A DNA stretch of 64,000 nucleotides, taken from Pseudomonas psychrophila. GTDB taxonomy: Bacteria > Pseudomonadota > Gammaproteobacteria > Pseudomonadales > Pseudomonadaceae. Position 1 is the first letter of the stretch. Every line of letters starts with the position of its first letter. A program made the position numbers and the translations under genes. The notes under the pieces were generated by a model. The model ran no database searches and had not been told where the DNA came from. It worked only from the letters and a program-made list of their open reading frames with translations. Location of the stretch: the NCBI RefSeq assembly GCF_001043005.1, contig NZ_JYKZ01000003.1:1-64000 (forward strand), in the 5' to 3' direction. This document shows, in pieces, positions 9,483 to 18,837 of the stretch.

Positions 9483-10700
9483 TTATTCAGCCCAGCGCTT
9501 CAGTACCAGAGTGGCGTTAGTGCCACCGAAGCCGAAGCTGTTGCTCATCACATTGTTCAGAGTGACGTTCTCGCGGGTCTTGGTCAGGATCGGCATGTCG
9601 GCAACGACCGGATCGATTTCATCGATATTGGCCGAACCAGCGATAAAGTTACCTTCCATCATCAGCAAGCAGTAGATCGCTTCGTGAACGCCGGCGGCGC
9701 CCAGAGAGTGACCCGACAGGCTCTTGGTAGAGCTGATGGCTGGCGCCTTGTCGCCGAACACCGCGCGAACACCTTCCATTTCCTTGGCGTCGCCTACTGG
9801 AGTAGAGGTGCCATGGGTGTTGAGGTAGTCGATCGGGCCGTCAACGGTAGACATTGCCATCTGCATGCAGCGGATGGCGCCTTCGCCGCTTGGAGCAACC
9901 ATGTCGTAGCCGTCGGATGTCGCACCGTAGCCGACAATCTCAGCGTAGATTTTGGCTCCACGAGCCAGAGCGTGCTCCAGCTCTTCAACCACAACCATGC
10001 CACCACCACCGGCGATGACGAAGCCATCACGGTTTTTGTCGTAGGCACGGGACGCTTTTTCAGGCGTGTCGTTGTATTGAGTGGAAAGCGCGCCCATGGC
10101 GTCGAACAGGAACGATTGGCTCCAGTGTTCTTCTTCACCACCGCCCGCGAAAACGATGTCTTGCTTGCCCAACTGAATCTGCTCGACCGCAGTACCGATG
10201 CAGTGAGCACTGGTGGCGCAGGCAGAGGAAATCGAGTAGTTCACGCCCTTGATCTTGAAGGGAGTAGCCAAGCAGGCAGAAACGGTGCTGCCCATGGTCC
10301 GCGTAACGCGGTACGGGCCAACGCGCTTGACGCCTTTTTCGCGCAGGATGTCCAGCGCTTCCATCTGGTTCAAGGTCGACGCGCCACCCGAGCCGGCGAT
10401 GAGGCCGGTACGCGGGTTGGAGACTTGCTCCTCGGTCAGGCCCGAATCAGTGATGGCGTCTTTCATGGCCAGGTAGGCGTAAGCCGCTGCGTGGCCGACG
10501 AAGCGATAGATCTTGCGATCGATCAGCTCTTCGAGAGGCAGGTCAATGGAGCCGGAAACCTGGCTACGCAGACCCATTTCGGCATATTCCGGGTTGAATC
10601 GGATGCCAGGGCGACTTGCACGCAGGTTAGCGGAGACGGTCTCTTTGTCATTGCCCAGGCACGAAACGATGCCCAGACCAGTGATAACGACGCGGCGCAT
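9483..10700 (-). CDS. fabB: beta-ketoacyl-ACP synthase I FabB
   Basis: A 405-residue KAS I enzyme that elongates acyl-ACP and is needed to extend cis-3-decenoyl-ACP in unsaturated fatty acid synthesis. Cys161 lies in SSACATSAH; the two histidines lie in [11 protein letters not shown] and SGHSLGAAG. The start ATG has AAGGG 8 bases upstream. It follows fabA with an 11-base gap, the conserved fabAB operon, and ends at a strong terminator. Confidence 0.97.
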   Translation of the reverse strand: MRRVVITGLGIVSCLGNDKETVSANLRASRPGIRFNPEYAEMGLRSQVSGSIDLPLEELIDRKIYRFVGHAAAYAYLAMKDAITDSGLTEEQVSNPRTGLIAGSGGASTLNQMEALDILREKGVKRVGPYRVTRTMGSTVSACLATPFKIKGVNYSISSACATSAHCIGTAVEQIQLGKQDIVFAGGGEEEHWSQSFLFDAMGALSTQYNDTPEKASRAYDKNRDGFVIAGGGGMVVVEELEHALARGAKIYAEIVGYGATSDGYDMVAPSGEGAIRCMQMAMSTVDGPIDYLNTHGTSTPVGDAKEMEGVRAVFGDKAPAISSTKSLSGHSLGAAGVHEAIYCLLMMEGNFIAGSANIDEIDPVVADMPILTKTRENVTLNNVMSNSFGFGGTNATLVLKRWAE

Positions 10701-10711
10701 GCGGATAACCC

Positions 10712-11227
10712 TTAAAAGTTGTCAGTGGAAGTAAATACGCCGACCCGAAGGCCTTCGGCAGTATAAATCTCGCGACCGTCGACAGTGACCGAACCATCGG
10801 CAATGGCCAGGTTCAGCTTGCCCTTGAGGACGCGCTTGATTTGAATGTTATAGGTGACTTTCTTGGCGGTCGGCAAGACCTGGCCGAAGAACTTCACTTC
10901 GCCGGAACCCAGGGCACGACCGCGGCCTGGCAGACCTTGCCAGCCCAGATAGAAGCCGACCAGCTGCCACATGGCGTCGAGGCCCAGGCAACCTGGCATC
11001 ACCGGATCGCCTTCGAAATGGCAGGCGAAAAACCACAGGTCAGGGGTGATATCCAGCTCGGCGACCAATTCACCTTTGCCGTACTTGCCACCCTCTTCGC
11101 TGATATGGGTGATGCGATCAACCATCAGCATGTTAGGGGCGGGCAGTTGCGCGTTACCTGGGCCGAACAGCTCGCCACGGCTACAGCGCAGCAAATCTTC
11201 CCGAGTAAAGGCGTTTTGTTTGGTCAT
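10712..11227 (-). CDS. fabA: 3-hydroxydecanoyl-ACP dehydratase/isomerase FabA
   Basis: A 171-residue hotdog enzyme that dehydrates 3-hydroxydecanoyl-ACP and isomerises the trans-2 product to cis-3-decenoyl-ACP, the branch point of anaerobic unsaturated fatty acid synthesis. The catalytic pair His70 and Asp84 sits in [15 protein letters not shown], at the same numbers as E. coli FabA. GAGGAG precedes the ATG. It is the first gene of fabAB. A palindrome upstream (11362-11377) may be the DesT operator. Confidence 0.97.
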   Translation of the reverse strand: MTKQNAFTREDLLRCSRGELFGPGNAQLPAPNMLMVDRITHISEEGGKYGKGELVAELDITPDLWFFACHFEGDPVMPGCLGLDAMWQLVGFYLGWQGLPGRGRALGSGEVKFFGQVLPTAKKVTYNIQIKRVLKGKLNLAIADGSVTVDGREIYTAEGLRVGVFTSTDNF

Positions 11228-11361
11228 GCGAGCTCCTCAATAATCCCATGCGGCAGGGTGGGGCAAATCTTCCCGACCAACTGAAACATACGAGTTCCAG
11301 TTCGCCAGCCTACACATAGACTATTGCGTTGTAGTGAAAGTCACAGCGCAAAGGGCAAGAA

Positions 11362-11377
11362 TGTACACTTGTGCACT
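11362..11377 (-). promoter_or_regulatory. candidate DesT-type operator upstream of fabAB
   Basis: On the fabA strand the sequence reads AGTGCAC-AA-GTGTACA, a 7+2+7 imperfect palindrome (5 of 7 arm positions match). It lies about 135 bases before the fabA ATG. In P. aeruginosa the TetR regulator DesT binds a palindrome in the fabAB promoter. The site is seen; the assignment is inference. Confidence 0.45.
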
Positions 11378-11476
11378 GAAAATTTAAATCGGGCCGGTTC
11401 AGTGGCCCATTCGGGTGCCTAAGACTGCCGCACTTTTGTGTTTAACGCCAGTCGCAGGTGGCCTTTTAGCCATAAG

Positions 11477-13375
11477 TTACTGGACCCAGCGCAGCAGAAT
11501 TTGTTCCAGATCAGCTCGTTTGAACGGCTTGGCAAGGTAATCGTTCATTCCGGCTTGCAGACAGGTTTCCCGATCACCCTGCAACGCATTGGCGGTCAGG
11601 GCAATAATGGGCAGGGTCATGCACCCGGGCAGTTGACGAATTTGCCGGGTGGCTTCGTAGCCGTTGATGATCGGCAAGCGACAGTCCATCAGAATTGCGG
11701 CAAAGCGCTCGGTGTTGGCGAAGTGAATGGCCTGTGCGCCATCACTGACCATGCTCACTTCATATCCCAGGCTGCTCAACATGGCTTCAATGACGGTCTG
11801 ATTGACCTGATTATCTTCCACCAACAGAATTTTACGCCCTGGCGCGCACGTCGTTTCCGGCTCCAGTGCAGGTCTTTGACTGTGCTCTGCGGGCTGATGC
11901 AGTTCCAACGGGATTTCCAGGGTGAACACTGAGCCCAGGGTCTCTTCGCTGGTGGCATGCAACGTGCCGCCCATGCGTTCAGCCAGCGTGCGGGCGATGG
12001 GCAGGCCCAGCCCTGTGCCACCGTAGCGCCGCGAAATCGAGCTGTCAGCCTGCTGGAAAGCGGTGAACATGGAATCCAGTTTTTCGCTGCTGATACCAAT
12101 ACCGCTGTCGCGCACGACACAAGTAAACCAGATCAACTCATGATCCAGCCTTTGCCAAAGCGGTTCGATGCTGATCTGGCCATGCTCGGTAAATTTCAAG
12201 GCATTGCCGATCAGGTTGACCAGAATTTGCCTGATCCGTGTCGGGTCCCCCAGCACGTGCAAGTCCTGCAAGCCCTCGGGGATTGTCAGTTGCAAGTGCA
12301 GGCCGCGTTGCACGGCGCTGTGCTGGAAAGCCTGGGCGCAATTGCTGACCAGCTCTGCGAGGTTGAAGGGGATGCGCTCCAGTTCAAGGGCTGACCGTTC
12401 GATGCGCGAGAAGTCGAGGATATCGTTAATGACTTTGAGCAAATGCTCGGTGGACTCAGACGCTAAAGCGGCATATTCAGCCTGCTCTTCAGTCATTTCC
12501 GTGGTTTCCAGCAGTTGCAGCATGCCTAGCACGCCATTCATCGGCGTACGAAGCTCGTGGCTCATCATGGCCAAAAAGTCGGTTTTGGCACGGTTGGCCC
12601 GTTCGGCTTCTTCACGTGTCTGAATCAGTTGGGCGATGGCGGCATGTTGCTCCCGGCTGGCCTGTTCAAGGCCATCGGCCAGATTGTTGATGTGCTGGGC
12701 CAGACTGCCCAGTTCGCCATCGTCGACGACCGGCAGGGGCGTTGTGTAGTCGCCCTGCTGGATGGCCTTGACCGCATTGCTCATATCACTGATGGGCTTG
12801 GACAGGTTGGATGCCAGGCGTCTGGCCAGCAGGTAAGTGAAGCCCAGGGCAAACAAGGCGAGAATCACCGCCTTGAGCAGGATTTCTTGCTGGCGGGTGC
12901 TGAACGCCTCACCGGACATGCCAACCAGTACCCGTCCCAGATAGTCTTCTGTCGGTGCAGGCGTCTGGTTACTGCTGAGCAAAAAATAATCCCCCGAAGG
13001 GTTCTTCTGCAATCTGACGGAAGCCTGGAACACTTCAACCTGCGAGCCCTGCTCATTGCCGGGCGGGGAGTGCTCGGCCTGTGCCAGCACTTCATTGGTA
13101 CGATTCTGTACCTGCACAAACTGTACGTGTGGGATGTTCAGCGAGGCGTTGATCAGGGGTTCCAGGACGTGGGTATTCCCCGTGATGAGCCCGTACTCGG
13201 TAGCGGGTGCCAATTGGTTGGCGATCAATTGGCCGGTGTGCTTGAGTTCCTGACGTAAATCCTGAATGCGTACGAACGTGAAAAAACTGATCAACAGCAA
13301 GGTCAACAACAAGGCCGGGCCAAGACTCATCATTTGTGTACGGGTGTGAATATCCCACCGGCTGCGAGTCATCAT
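11477..13375 (-). CDS. hybrid sensor histidine kinase (PA1611-like)
   Basis: About 632 residues. TM1 lies near 17-36 (PALLLTLLLISFFTF), then a periplasmic loop, TM2 (AVILALFALGFTYLL), HAMP, HisKA with the H-box MSHELRTPMNG, HATPase with NLIGNALKF, DSGIGI and GTGLGLPIA, and a C-terminal receiver with the phospho-Asp in ILMDCRLP and lysine in LAKPFKR. There is no Hpt domain, so output must go to a separate Hpt protein. The neighbourhood fabA-kinase-gpsA matches P. aeruginosa PA1611, which interacts with RetS and signals through HptB toward the Gac/Rsm pathway. The start at 13375 (MMTRSRW) has GGAGA about 10 bases upstream; the longer frame to 13507 has an unlikely N-terminus. Confidence 0.85.
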   Translation of the reverse strand: MMTRSRWDIHTRTQMMSLGPALLLTLLLISFFTFVRIQDLRQELKHTGQLIANQLAPATEYGLITGNTHVLEPLINASLNIPHVQFVQVQNRTNEVLAQAEHSPPGNEQGSQVEVFQASVRLQKNPSGDYFLLSSNQTPAPTEDYLGRVLVGMSGEAFSTRQQEILLKAVILALFALGFTYLLARRLASNLSKPISDMSNAVKAIQQGDYTTPLPVVDDGELGSLAQHINNLADGLEQASREQHAAIAQLIQTREEAERANRAKTDFLAMMSHELRTPMNGVLGMLQLLETTEMTEEQAEYAALASESTEHLLKVINDILDFSRIERSALELERIPFNLAELVSNCAQAFQHSAVQRGLHLQLTIPEGLQDLHVLGDPTRIRQILVNLIGNALKFTEHGQISIEPLWQRLDHELIWFTCVVRDSGIGISSEKLDSMFTAFQQADSSISRRYGGTGLGLPIARTLAERMGGTLHATSEETLGSVFTLEIPLELHQPAEHSQRPALEPETTCAPGRKILLVEDNQVNQTVIEAMLSSLGYEVSMVSDGAQAIHFANTERFAAILMDCRLPIINGYEATRQIRQLPGCMTLPIIALTANALQGDRETCLQAGMNDYLAKPFKRADLEQILLRWVQ

Positions 13376-13582
13376 GGGAACGTGTCTCCGACAGAAACTC
13401 TGCGCCCAGCGAATACATCTCCCATATACGTTGTCATCCTTGACCTGCAGTCGTTCATTTTGAAGTGCAGCGAAGCTGCCTCTTGAAGGTGAGTACCTGA
13501 GCGGCATGTTAACTGAGGTCTTGCACTTTTTCAGTCAAAGCCATCTATATGCCATAGGGCTGGTCGCGGGGGATGTGCTCCG

Positions 13583-13588
13583 TATAAT
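13583..13588 (+). promoter_or_regulatory. -10 element of a probable gpsA promoter
   Basis: A perfect TATAAT lies 39 bases before the gpsA ATG. No clear -35 is present at 17 bases; an alternative pair TTGCAC (13521) / CTATAT (13545) lies just upstream. Confidence 0.45.
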
Positions 13589-13627
13589 GCCGCCATTGCC
13601 ACTGCTAGATGGAAAACGGGATTGCAT

Positions 13628-14653
13628 ATGACTGAACAGCACGCTATTGCGGTCTTGGGAGGCGGAAGCTTTGGCACCGCCGTGGCCAACTTGCTGGCAG
13701 AAAACGGTCATCGTGTGCATCAGTGGATGCGCGACCCCGAGCAAGCCGAGGCCATTCGCCTCAATCGCGAAAACCCGCGTTACCTCAAGGGCATCAAAAT
13801 CCACCCCGCAGTTGAGCCGGTCACTGACCTGCAAGCGACGCTCGATGCCTGCGAGCTGTGTTTTGTAGCCTTGCCGTCCAGCGCCTTGCGCAGCGTTCTG
13901 GCCGAACACGCCGAGCGCTTGAGCGGCAAAATGCTGGTCAGCCTGACCAAAGGGATCGAAGCCCACAGTTTCAAGCTGATGAGCGAAATTCTCGAAGAAA
14001 TAGCCCCTCAAGCGCGTATTGGCGTCTTGTCAGGGCCCAACCTTGCCCGCGAGGTCGCTGAGCATGCGTTGACTGCCACCGTGGTCGCCAGCGCCGATGA
14101 AGACCTCTGCAACCGCGTTCAGGCGGCACTGCATGGTCGTACATTCCGGGTCTATGCCAGTGCTGACCGGTTTGGGGTAGAGCTGGGCGGGGCGTTGAAA
14201 AACGTTTACGCAATCATCGCCGGCATGGCCGTGGCGCTGGGCATGGGTGAAAACACCAAGAGCATGCTGATTACCCGTGCCCTGGCTGAAATGACCCGAT
14301 TTGCCGTGAGCCAGGGCGCAAACCCGATGACGTTCCTCGGCTTGGCAGGTGTAGGTGATTTGATCGTTACCTGCTCATCGGCCAAAAGCCGCAACTACCA
14401 GGTGGGGTTCGCCCTGGGGCAGGGGCTCAGTCTGGAAGAGGCCGTCACTCGACTGGGGGAGGTCGCCGAAGGCGTTAACACCCTCAAGGTGCTCAAGGCC
14501 AAGGCGCAAGAGCTGAACGTGTACATGCCGCTGGTGGCTGGCCTGCACGCGATCTTGTTCGAGGGTTACACCCTGGATCAGGTCATCGGGCAGCTGATGC
14601 GCGGCGAGCCCAAGACGGATGTCGATTTTATCTCCACCAGCGGTTTCAACTAA
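13628..14653 (+). CDS. gpsA: NAD(P)H-dependent glycerol-3-phosphate dehydrogenase
   Basis: A 341-residue cytosolic enzyme reducing dihydroxyacetone phosphate to sn-glycerol 3-phosphate for phospholipid synthesis. The Rossmann motif is [10 protein letters not shown] (9-18); the catalytic lysine lies in [10 protein letters not shown] and the substrate-binding region in [14 protein letters not shown]. The ATG at 13628 gives the normal N-terminus ([13 protein letters not shown]) and follows GGATT. It leads a rightward cluster with a DUF4389 gene and sixA. Confidence 0.96.
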   Translation: MTEQHAIAVLGGGSFGTAVANLLAENGHRVHQWMRDPEQAEAIRLNRENPRYLKGIKIHPAVEPVTDLQATLDACELCFVALPSSALRSVLAEHAERLSGKMLVSLTKGIEAHSFKLMSEILEEIAPQARIGVLSGPNLAREVAEHALTATVVASADEDLCNRVQAALHGRTFRVYASADRFGVELGGALKNVYAIIAGMAVALGMGENTKSMLITRALAEMTRFAVSQGANPMTFLGLAGVGDLIVTCSSAKSRNYQVGFALGQGLSLEEAVTRLGEVAEGVNTLKVLKAKAQELNVYMPLVAGLHAILFEGYTLDQVIGQLMRGEPKTDVDFISTSGFN

Positions 14654-14671
14654 GCACGACAGGAGCAGCAC

Positions 14672-15004
14672 ATGAACGACACTAAAAACGCACCCAAGTA
14701 CGAGTCCCTCGTTTTGCGCGTGCTGTGGATGCTGGTTTTCTTGCTGGTCTGGCAGGTTGCGCAATTGGTGCTTGGCGGGCTGGTGCTGGTGCAACTGATA
14801 TACCGTGTGGTTTACGGTGCTCCCAATGGCGGCCTGATGAACTTTGGGGATAGCCTGAGCCTTTACCTCGCACAAATAGGTCGATTTGGCAGCTTTCACA
14901 CCGAGCAAAAACCCTGGCCGTTTGCCGATTGGCCGGCCCCGCGTGCACCAGAAGGTGAAGCTCCCTACGCGCAAACCGCCAAGGGCGAAGAGACCAAGCC
15001 ATGA
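14672..15004 (+). CDS. DUF4389 domain membrane protein
   Basis: A 110-residue protein with one long hydrophobic segment (about 17-45, VLWMLVFLLVWQVAQLVLGG) in the DUF4389 style and a Pro/Ala-rich, hydrophilic tail. GGAG lies 6 bases before the ATG. It sits between gpsA (18-base gap) and sixA (4-base overlap), so all three are probably one transcript. Function unknown. Confidence 0.8.
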   Translation: MNDTKNAPKYESLVLRVLWMLVFLLVWQVAQLVLGGLVLVQLIYRVVYGAPNGGLMNFGDSLSLYLAQIGRFGSFHTEQKPWPFADWPAPRAPEGEAPYAQTAKGEETKP

Positions 15005-15450
15005 AAATCTGGATTCTGCGTCACGGCGAAGCCGAGCCTCACGCCCGGCGTGATGCCGAACGCGAGCTCACAGCCCATGGTCGTGAGCAGGTGCTGCGCA
15101 GTGCAGCCCTGTTGATTGGCCAGCCGCTGGACAGCATTCTGGTCAGCCCTTACGTGCGGGCGCAGCAAACCGCCGAGCTGGTGCGCAAGGCACTTGGTTT
15201 TACATCCGGCCTCATCACCGTGCCCTGGCTGACACCCGAAAGTGAGCCCAAGTTTGCGGTCAGCAAACTGCCGGACAGCGGTAATGTACTGCTGGTCAGT
15301 CATCAGCCGTTTGTGGGCGAGTTGATCAGTCTGCTGGTGCATGGTCATGTGCGTCAGCCCCAGCCGATGCAGACGGCCAGCCTGGTGGAGCTCGAAGGTG
15401 AGTGGCCGCTGGCTGGCAGCATGACCCTGCTCGGTGTTCATCACCCCTGA
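15001..15450 (+). CDS. sixA: phosphohistidine phosphatase SixA
   Basis: A 149-residue histidine phosphatase. The RHG motif is in WILRHGEAE (His8), and the second histidine in LLVSHQPFVGEL. SixA removes phosphate from Hpt-domain histidines or nitrogen-PTS proteins in enterobacteria. The start overlaps the upstream gene (ATGA). Its closeness to the hybrid kinase is noted, but a functional link is unproven. Confidence 0.92.
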   Translation: MKIWILRHGEAEPHARRDAERELTAHGREQVLRSAALLIGQPLDSILVSPYVRAQQTAELVRKALGFTSGLITVPWLTPESEPKFAVSKLPDSGNVLLVSHQPFVGELISLLVHGHVRQPQPMQTASLVELEGEWPLAGSMTLLGVHHP

Positions 15451-15575
15451 TCATTGCAGCGGTTGCGCATTCCGGTCGTAGTGAAAGATAGTTGGGGCGG
15501 ATCAATGGCATTTTTGCGGCTGCATTGCACGTCAATGACGCCGCCACCAACACTCACAGACCAAGGAATGACTGC

Positions 15576-16019
15576 ATGATTTCGTGGATCACACCGCCCG
15601 ACCTGGCGCGCCTTAATGAGCTGCGCAAAAACACCATTTGCGACGTCCTGGACATCACTTTCGATGCCTTCGATGACCACTCCATCACGGCGAGCATGGT
15701 GGTCGATCATCGTACCCACCAACCTTTCGGCCTGCTGCATGGCGGGGCGTCAGTGGTGCTGGCCGAAACCCTCGGCTCGATGGCCAGTTTTATGTGTGTC
15801 GATACCCAAAAATTTTATTGCGTGGGCCTTGAGGTCAACGCCAATCACCTGCGTGGCGTACGCAGCGGCCGGGTGAGCGCTGTGGCCCGCCCGGTGCACA
15901 TGGGTCGCACGACCCACGTCTGGGATATCCGCCTGAGCGATGACAGCGGCAAACTCAGTTGCATTTCCCGCCTGACCATCGCCGTTGTGCCCCTGGGCGA
16001 AACACCGCCGGCCCGGTGA
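15576..16019 (+). CDS. hotdog-fold thioesterase (PA1618/YdiI-like)
   Basis: A 147-residue PaaI/EntH-type thioesterase. The motif QPFGLLHGGASVVLAETLGS gives the usual catalytic glutamate and the central hotdog helix. The ATG at 15576 gives the normal start (MISWITPPDL) after AAGGA; the upstream extension is not family-like. The enzyme hydrolyses aryl- or acyl-CoA. Its place before two alpha/beta hydrolases matches the PA1618-PA1622 region of P. aeruginosa. Confidence 0.9.
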   Translation: MISWITPPDLARLNELRKNTICDVLDITFDAFDDHSITASMVVDHRTHQPFGLLHGGASVVLAETLGSMASFMCVDTQKFYCVGLEVNANHLRGVRSGRVSAVARPVHMGRTTHVWDIRLSDDSGKLSCISRLTIAVVPLGETPPAR

Positions 16020-16131
16020 TCAAACGGCCAGATAATGGCCGTATTGTCGCCACTCATGGCGCATACGGTCATTGATATGAAGAATCTTCCTGCAGACAAT
16101 ACGGCATACCTCCCGCATCTGGACGCCTTGT

Positions 16132-16932
16132 ATGTCTCGGCAGATTTTTTTCGCCCATGCCAACGGCTTCCCTTCAGCCACGTATGGCAAGTTGTTCAGT
16201 GCCCTTGCCCCGGACTTCAGCGTGACTCACCTGCCGAAGCACGGGCATGACCCCCGTTACCCGGTGGACAACAACTGGCATAACCTCGTCGATGAACTGA
16301 TTTTCCACCTGCAACAACAAGCTGGGCCCGTACTGGGTGTTGGCCATTCCCTGGGCGGGATGCTGCACCTGCATGCCGCCATCCGTTGCCCGCACCTGTA
16401 CAGGGGCGTGGTCATGCTGGATTCGCCGGTGCTGACACGTACCGATCAGTGGGTGATTCGTGCGGCCAAGCGTTTTGGCCTGATCGATCGCCTGACCCCG
16501 GCGGGTCGCACGCTGGGGAGGCGCGAAGAATTTGCGGACCGTGAGTCGGCGCGCGCCTACTTTGCGGGCAAGTCGCTGTTTCGCAGTTTTGACCCTGACT
16601 GCTTTGAGGCTTATCTGGAGCACGGATTACAACCGGTTAATGACCGGTTGCGGTTGAGCTTTGATCCGGCGACTGAGATCGATATCTATCGCGGCGTGCC
16701 CCACACCAGTCCCGGCAAGGCCTTTCAGTTGCAGGTACCGCTGACCGTTGTGCGTGGGCGCGACAGTCGAGTGGTCATGAACCATCATGCCAAGGCCGTT
16801 TCGCGCATGCCCAACGGAGAGTCCCTGAGCGTACCGGGCGGGCACATGTTTCCGCTGGAGCGACCGCAGGACACCGCCCGCCTGCTCAAACAGATTTTTG
16901 CCCGCTGGGAGCTTCGTCATTCCGACCTTTAA
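16132..16932 (+). CDS. alpha/beta hydrolase
   Basis: A 266-residue alpha/beta hydrolase. HANGFPSATY near the N-terminus forms the oxyanion region, the nucleophile elbow is GHSLGGML, and the last histidine is in VPGGHMFPLE. No signal peptide, so it should be cytosolic. It is followed after 12 bases by a second hydrolase on the same strand, and the pair is probably co-transcribed. Substrate unknown. Confidence 0.88.
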   Translation: MSRQIFFAHANGFPSATYGKLFSALAPDFSVTHLPKHGHDPRYPVDNNWHNLVDELIFHLQQQAGPVLGVGHSLGGMLHLHAAIRCPHLYRGVVMLDSPVLTRTDQWVIRAAKRFGLIDRLTPAGRTLGRREEFADRESARAYFAGKSLFRSFDPDCFEAYLEHGLQPVNDRLRLSFDPATEIDIYRGVPHTSPGKAFQLQVPLTVVRGRDSRVVMNHHAKAVSRMPNGESLSVPGGHMFPLERPQDTARLLKQIFARWELRHSDL

Positions 16933-16944
16933 AGAGCACTTTGC

Positions 16945-17799
16945 ATGAGTCCTGTGGTTGAAGAAATTCGCCTGAGCCTGCCGCATATCGAGCTGGCTGC
17001 GCACATTTTTGGTCCAGAGGACGGCCTGCCCGTGATAGCGCTGCACGGTTGGCTGGACAACGCCAATAGCTTCGCCCGGCTGGCGCCAAAGCTTGCCGGG
17101 TTGCGCATCGTGGCACTGGATCTCGCCGGACATGGCCATTCGGATCACCGCCCACGAGGGGCAGGGTATGGGTTGGCGGACTATGCCTTCGATGTGTTGT
17201 GTGTGGCCGAGCAATTAGGCTGGGAGCGATTTGCGCTGCTGGGGCATTCGCTGGGGGCGATTGTGTCAGTGGTCATCGCCGGATCGTTCCCGGAGCGAGT
17301 GACCCGGCTGGCGTTGATTGACGGCATCGTAGCGCGCAGTGGCCCCGAAGGGGATGTGGCTGAGCGCATGGGCCAGGCCTTGCAGGCGCAACTCGACCTG
17401 ACGCATAAGCGTAAATCGGTGCATCCGACCCTCGACCGCGCCGTGGAAGCGCGGATGAAAGGCCTGGTCGCCGTCAGTCGGGATGCCGCAGAACTGCTGG
17501 CTCAGCGTGGCTTGATGCCGGTCCCCGGTGGTTACAGCTGGCGTAGCGACAGCCGACTGACATTGCCGACGCCGTTGCGCATGAATGACGAGCAGGCCAT
17601 GTCTTTCATTCGCCGGGTGAGTTGCCCGACAGCGTTGGTTGTGGCGGAACAGGGCATGCTGGCCAGCCATCCGGAGCTACTGGATCGACTACCCTTCCAC
17701 CTGGAGCGGTTGCCGGGTGGCCATCATTTGCACCTGAATGACGAAGCGGGAGCGATCCTTGTTGCAGACTGTTTCAATCGGTTCTTCGCCGTTCCTTGA
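16945..17799 (+). CDS. alpha/beta hydrolase
   Basis: A 284-residue alpha/beta hydrolase with the oxyanion motif LHGWLDNANSF, the nucleophile elbow GHSLGAIVS and the catalytic histidine in LPGGHHLHL. It lies 12 bases after another hydrolase, and the next element is a truncated GST start. The two hydrolases are not close duplicates. Substrate unknown. Confidence 0.88.
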   Translation: MSPVVEEIRLSLPHIELAAHIFGPEDGLPVIALHGWLDNANSFARLAPKLAGLRIVALDLAGHGHSDHRPRGAGYGLADYAFDVLCVAEQLGWERFALLGHSLGAIVSVVIAGSFPERVTRLALIDGIVARSGPEGDVAERMGQALQAQLDLTHKRKSVHPTLDRAVEARMKGLVAVSRDAAELLAQRGLMPVPGGYSWRSDSRLTLPTPLRMNDEQAMSFIRRVSCPTALVVAEQGMLASHPELLDRLPFHLERLPGGHHLHLNDEAGAILVADCFNRFFAVP

Positions 17800-17849
17800 C
17801 TTGCGGCGACCAACTGTCGAGGCTTGGCGGGTTGAAATGGGAGACGACC

Positions 17850-17948
17850 ATGATAGATCTCTACACCGCTGCGACCCCGAAAGGCCATCCGGTCTCTATC
17901 GTGAGGATGCTGAGCCACACGCTATCTCTCGGTGAAGTACGCCGATGA
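17850..17948 (+). pseudogene. glutathione S-transferase N-terminal fragment (32 codons)
   Basis: A short frame begins MIDLYTAATPKGHPVSI, the opening of YfcG/YghU-type glutathione S-transferases (first beta strand and glutathione loop), then departs into VRMLSHTLSLGEVRR and stops. A strong GGGAG lies 6 bases before the ATG. The stop overlaps the next start (ATGA), so translation may couple to the DUF4892 gene. The rest of the GST (thioredoxin fold and helical domain) is absent, pointing to a deletion. The GST match is made by eye. Confidence 0.55.
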
Positions 17949-18763
17949 AAATACCCAATCGTTATATCCTGGCCTTGAGCCTCAGTTGTTTTAGCCCGTT
18001 ACTCTGGGCCAGCGATGTGCCCGGTAGCCAGGATTTGCCTGACGTACCGCGTCTCGCGGATGCGCAAATTGTCGACTACGCCGTCAAGCCTGACGTCGAA
18101 CGTATCTATCCGATGGGCTCGATCCGCAAGATCAGCGGCCGCTTGCGATTTGAGGGGCAGGTCAACACCCGTGGTCAAACCACGGCCATCACCTACGAGT
18201 TACCCGCCGAACACTCGGCGACTGAAGCCTTTACCGCTGCCCGTGAGGCATTACAGGAGCAGGGCGCAGAGCTGCTGTTCTGGTGCCAGGCCCGTGACTG
18301 TGGCGAAAGCAGCCTGTGGGCCAATGAGGTTTTCGGCAACGCCAAGCTGGTCGGCTCCGATGAGCAACAAACCTATTTGCTGTTGCGTCGGGCAGCACCC
18401 CGGGAGAACCAGCTGGTTGCCCTGTACGGGATCAATCGGGGCAGTCGCAAAGGCTACCTGCACGTCGAGCAACTCCAGGCGAGCGCCGATCTGGGTGAAC
18501 TGTTGCCTACTTCGGCTACCTTGCAACGCCAGTTGAAAAGCACGGGTGAGCTGGACTTTCCCAAGCTTGCAGATGAGCCGGATGCACAGTGGCTGACGTT
18601 AATCTCCAGGGCATTGAACCTTGATTCAACTTCCCGAGTCAGTTTGACCGGTGCCAAGGCTTCTGCCTGGCGCGATGGGTTGATCAGCAAGGGTGTACGG
18701 GCCGCCCGACTGGAGCTGGGTGACAGCGATGCCAAAGGGCTGCGTATCGAGTTACTGCGCTAG
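17945..18763 (+). CDS. DUF4892 secreted protein
   Basis: A 272-residue protein with a signal peptide (residues about 1-22, cleavage after LLWA) and a DUF4892-like body. The family is periplasmic or outer-membrane associated and of unknown function. The start overlaps the stop of the GST fragment by 4 bases. A strong hairpin follows the stop. Confidence 0.8.
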   Translation: MKIPNRYILALSLSCFSPLLWASDVPGSQDLPDVPRLADAQIVDYAVKPDVERIYPMGSIRKISGRLRFEGQVNTRGQTTAITYELPAEHSATEAFTAAREALQEQGAELLFWCQARDCGESSLWANEVFGNAKLVGSDEQQTYLLLRRAAPRENQLVALYGINRGSRKGYLHVEQLQASADLGELLPTSATLQRQLKSTGELDFPKLADEPDAQWLTLISRALNLDSTSRVSLTGAKASAWRDGLISKGVRAARLELGDSDAKGLRIELLR

Positions 18764-18773
18764 CATCTTGTAA

Positions 18774-18802
18774 ACGACGGCTACACTCTGCGTAGTCGTC
18801 GT
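18774..18802 (+). terminator. hairpin after DUF4892 gene
   Basis: An 11-bp stem with one G-T pair (18774-18784 with 18792-18802), followed by CCTTCTTTG. A T-poor tail makes it a weak intrinsic terminator. Confidence 0.6.
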
Positions 18803-18837
18803 CCTTCTTTGATTTCTGAACTTTCTGTGGAACACAC

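Noticed and set aside
9438..10715. 425-codon open frame antisense to fabB
   Set aside because: The fabB frame has the catalytic motifs; the antisense frame overlaps the terminator and has no support.
17738..17935. 65-codon frame after the second alpha/beta hydrolase
   Set aside because: It overlaps the end of the hydrolase in another frame, is Arg-rich, and lacks a ribosome-binding site; the GST fragment in another frame is better supported.
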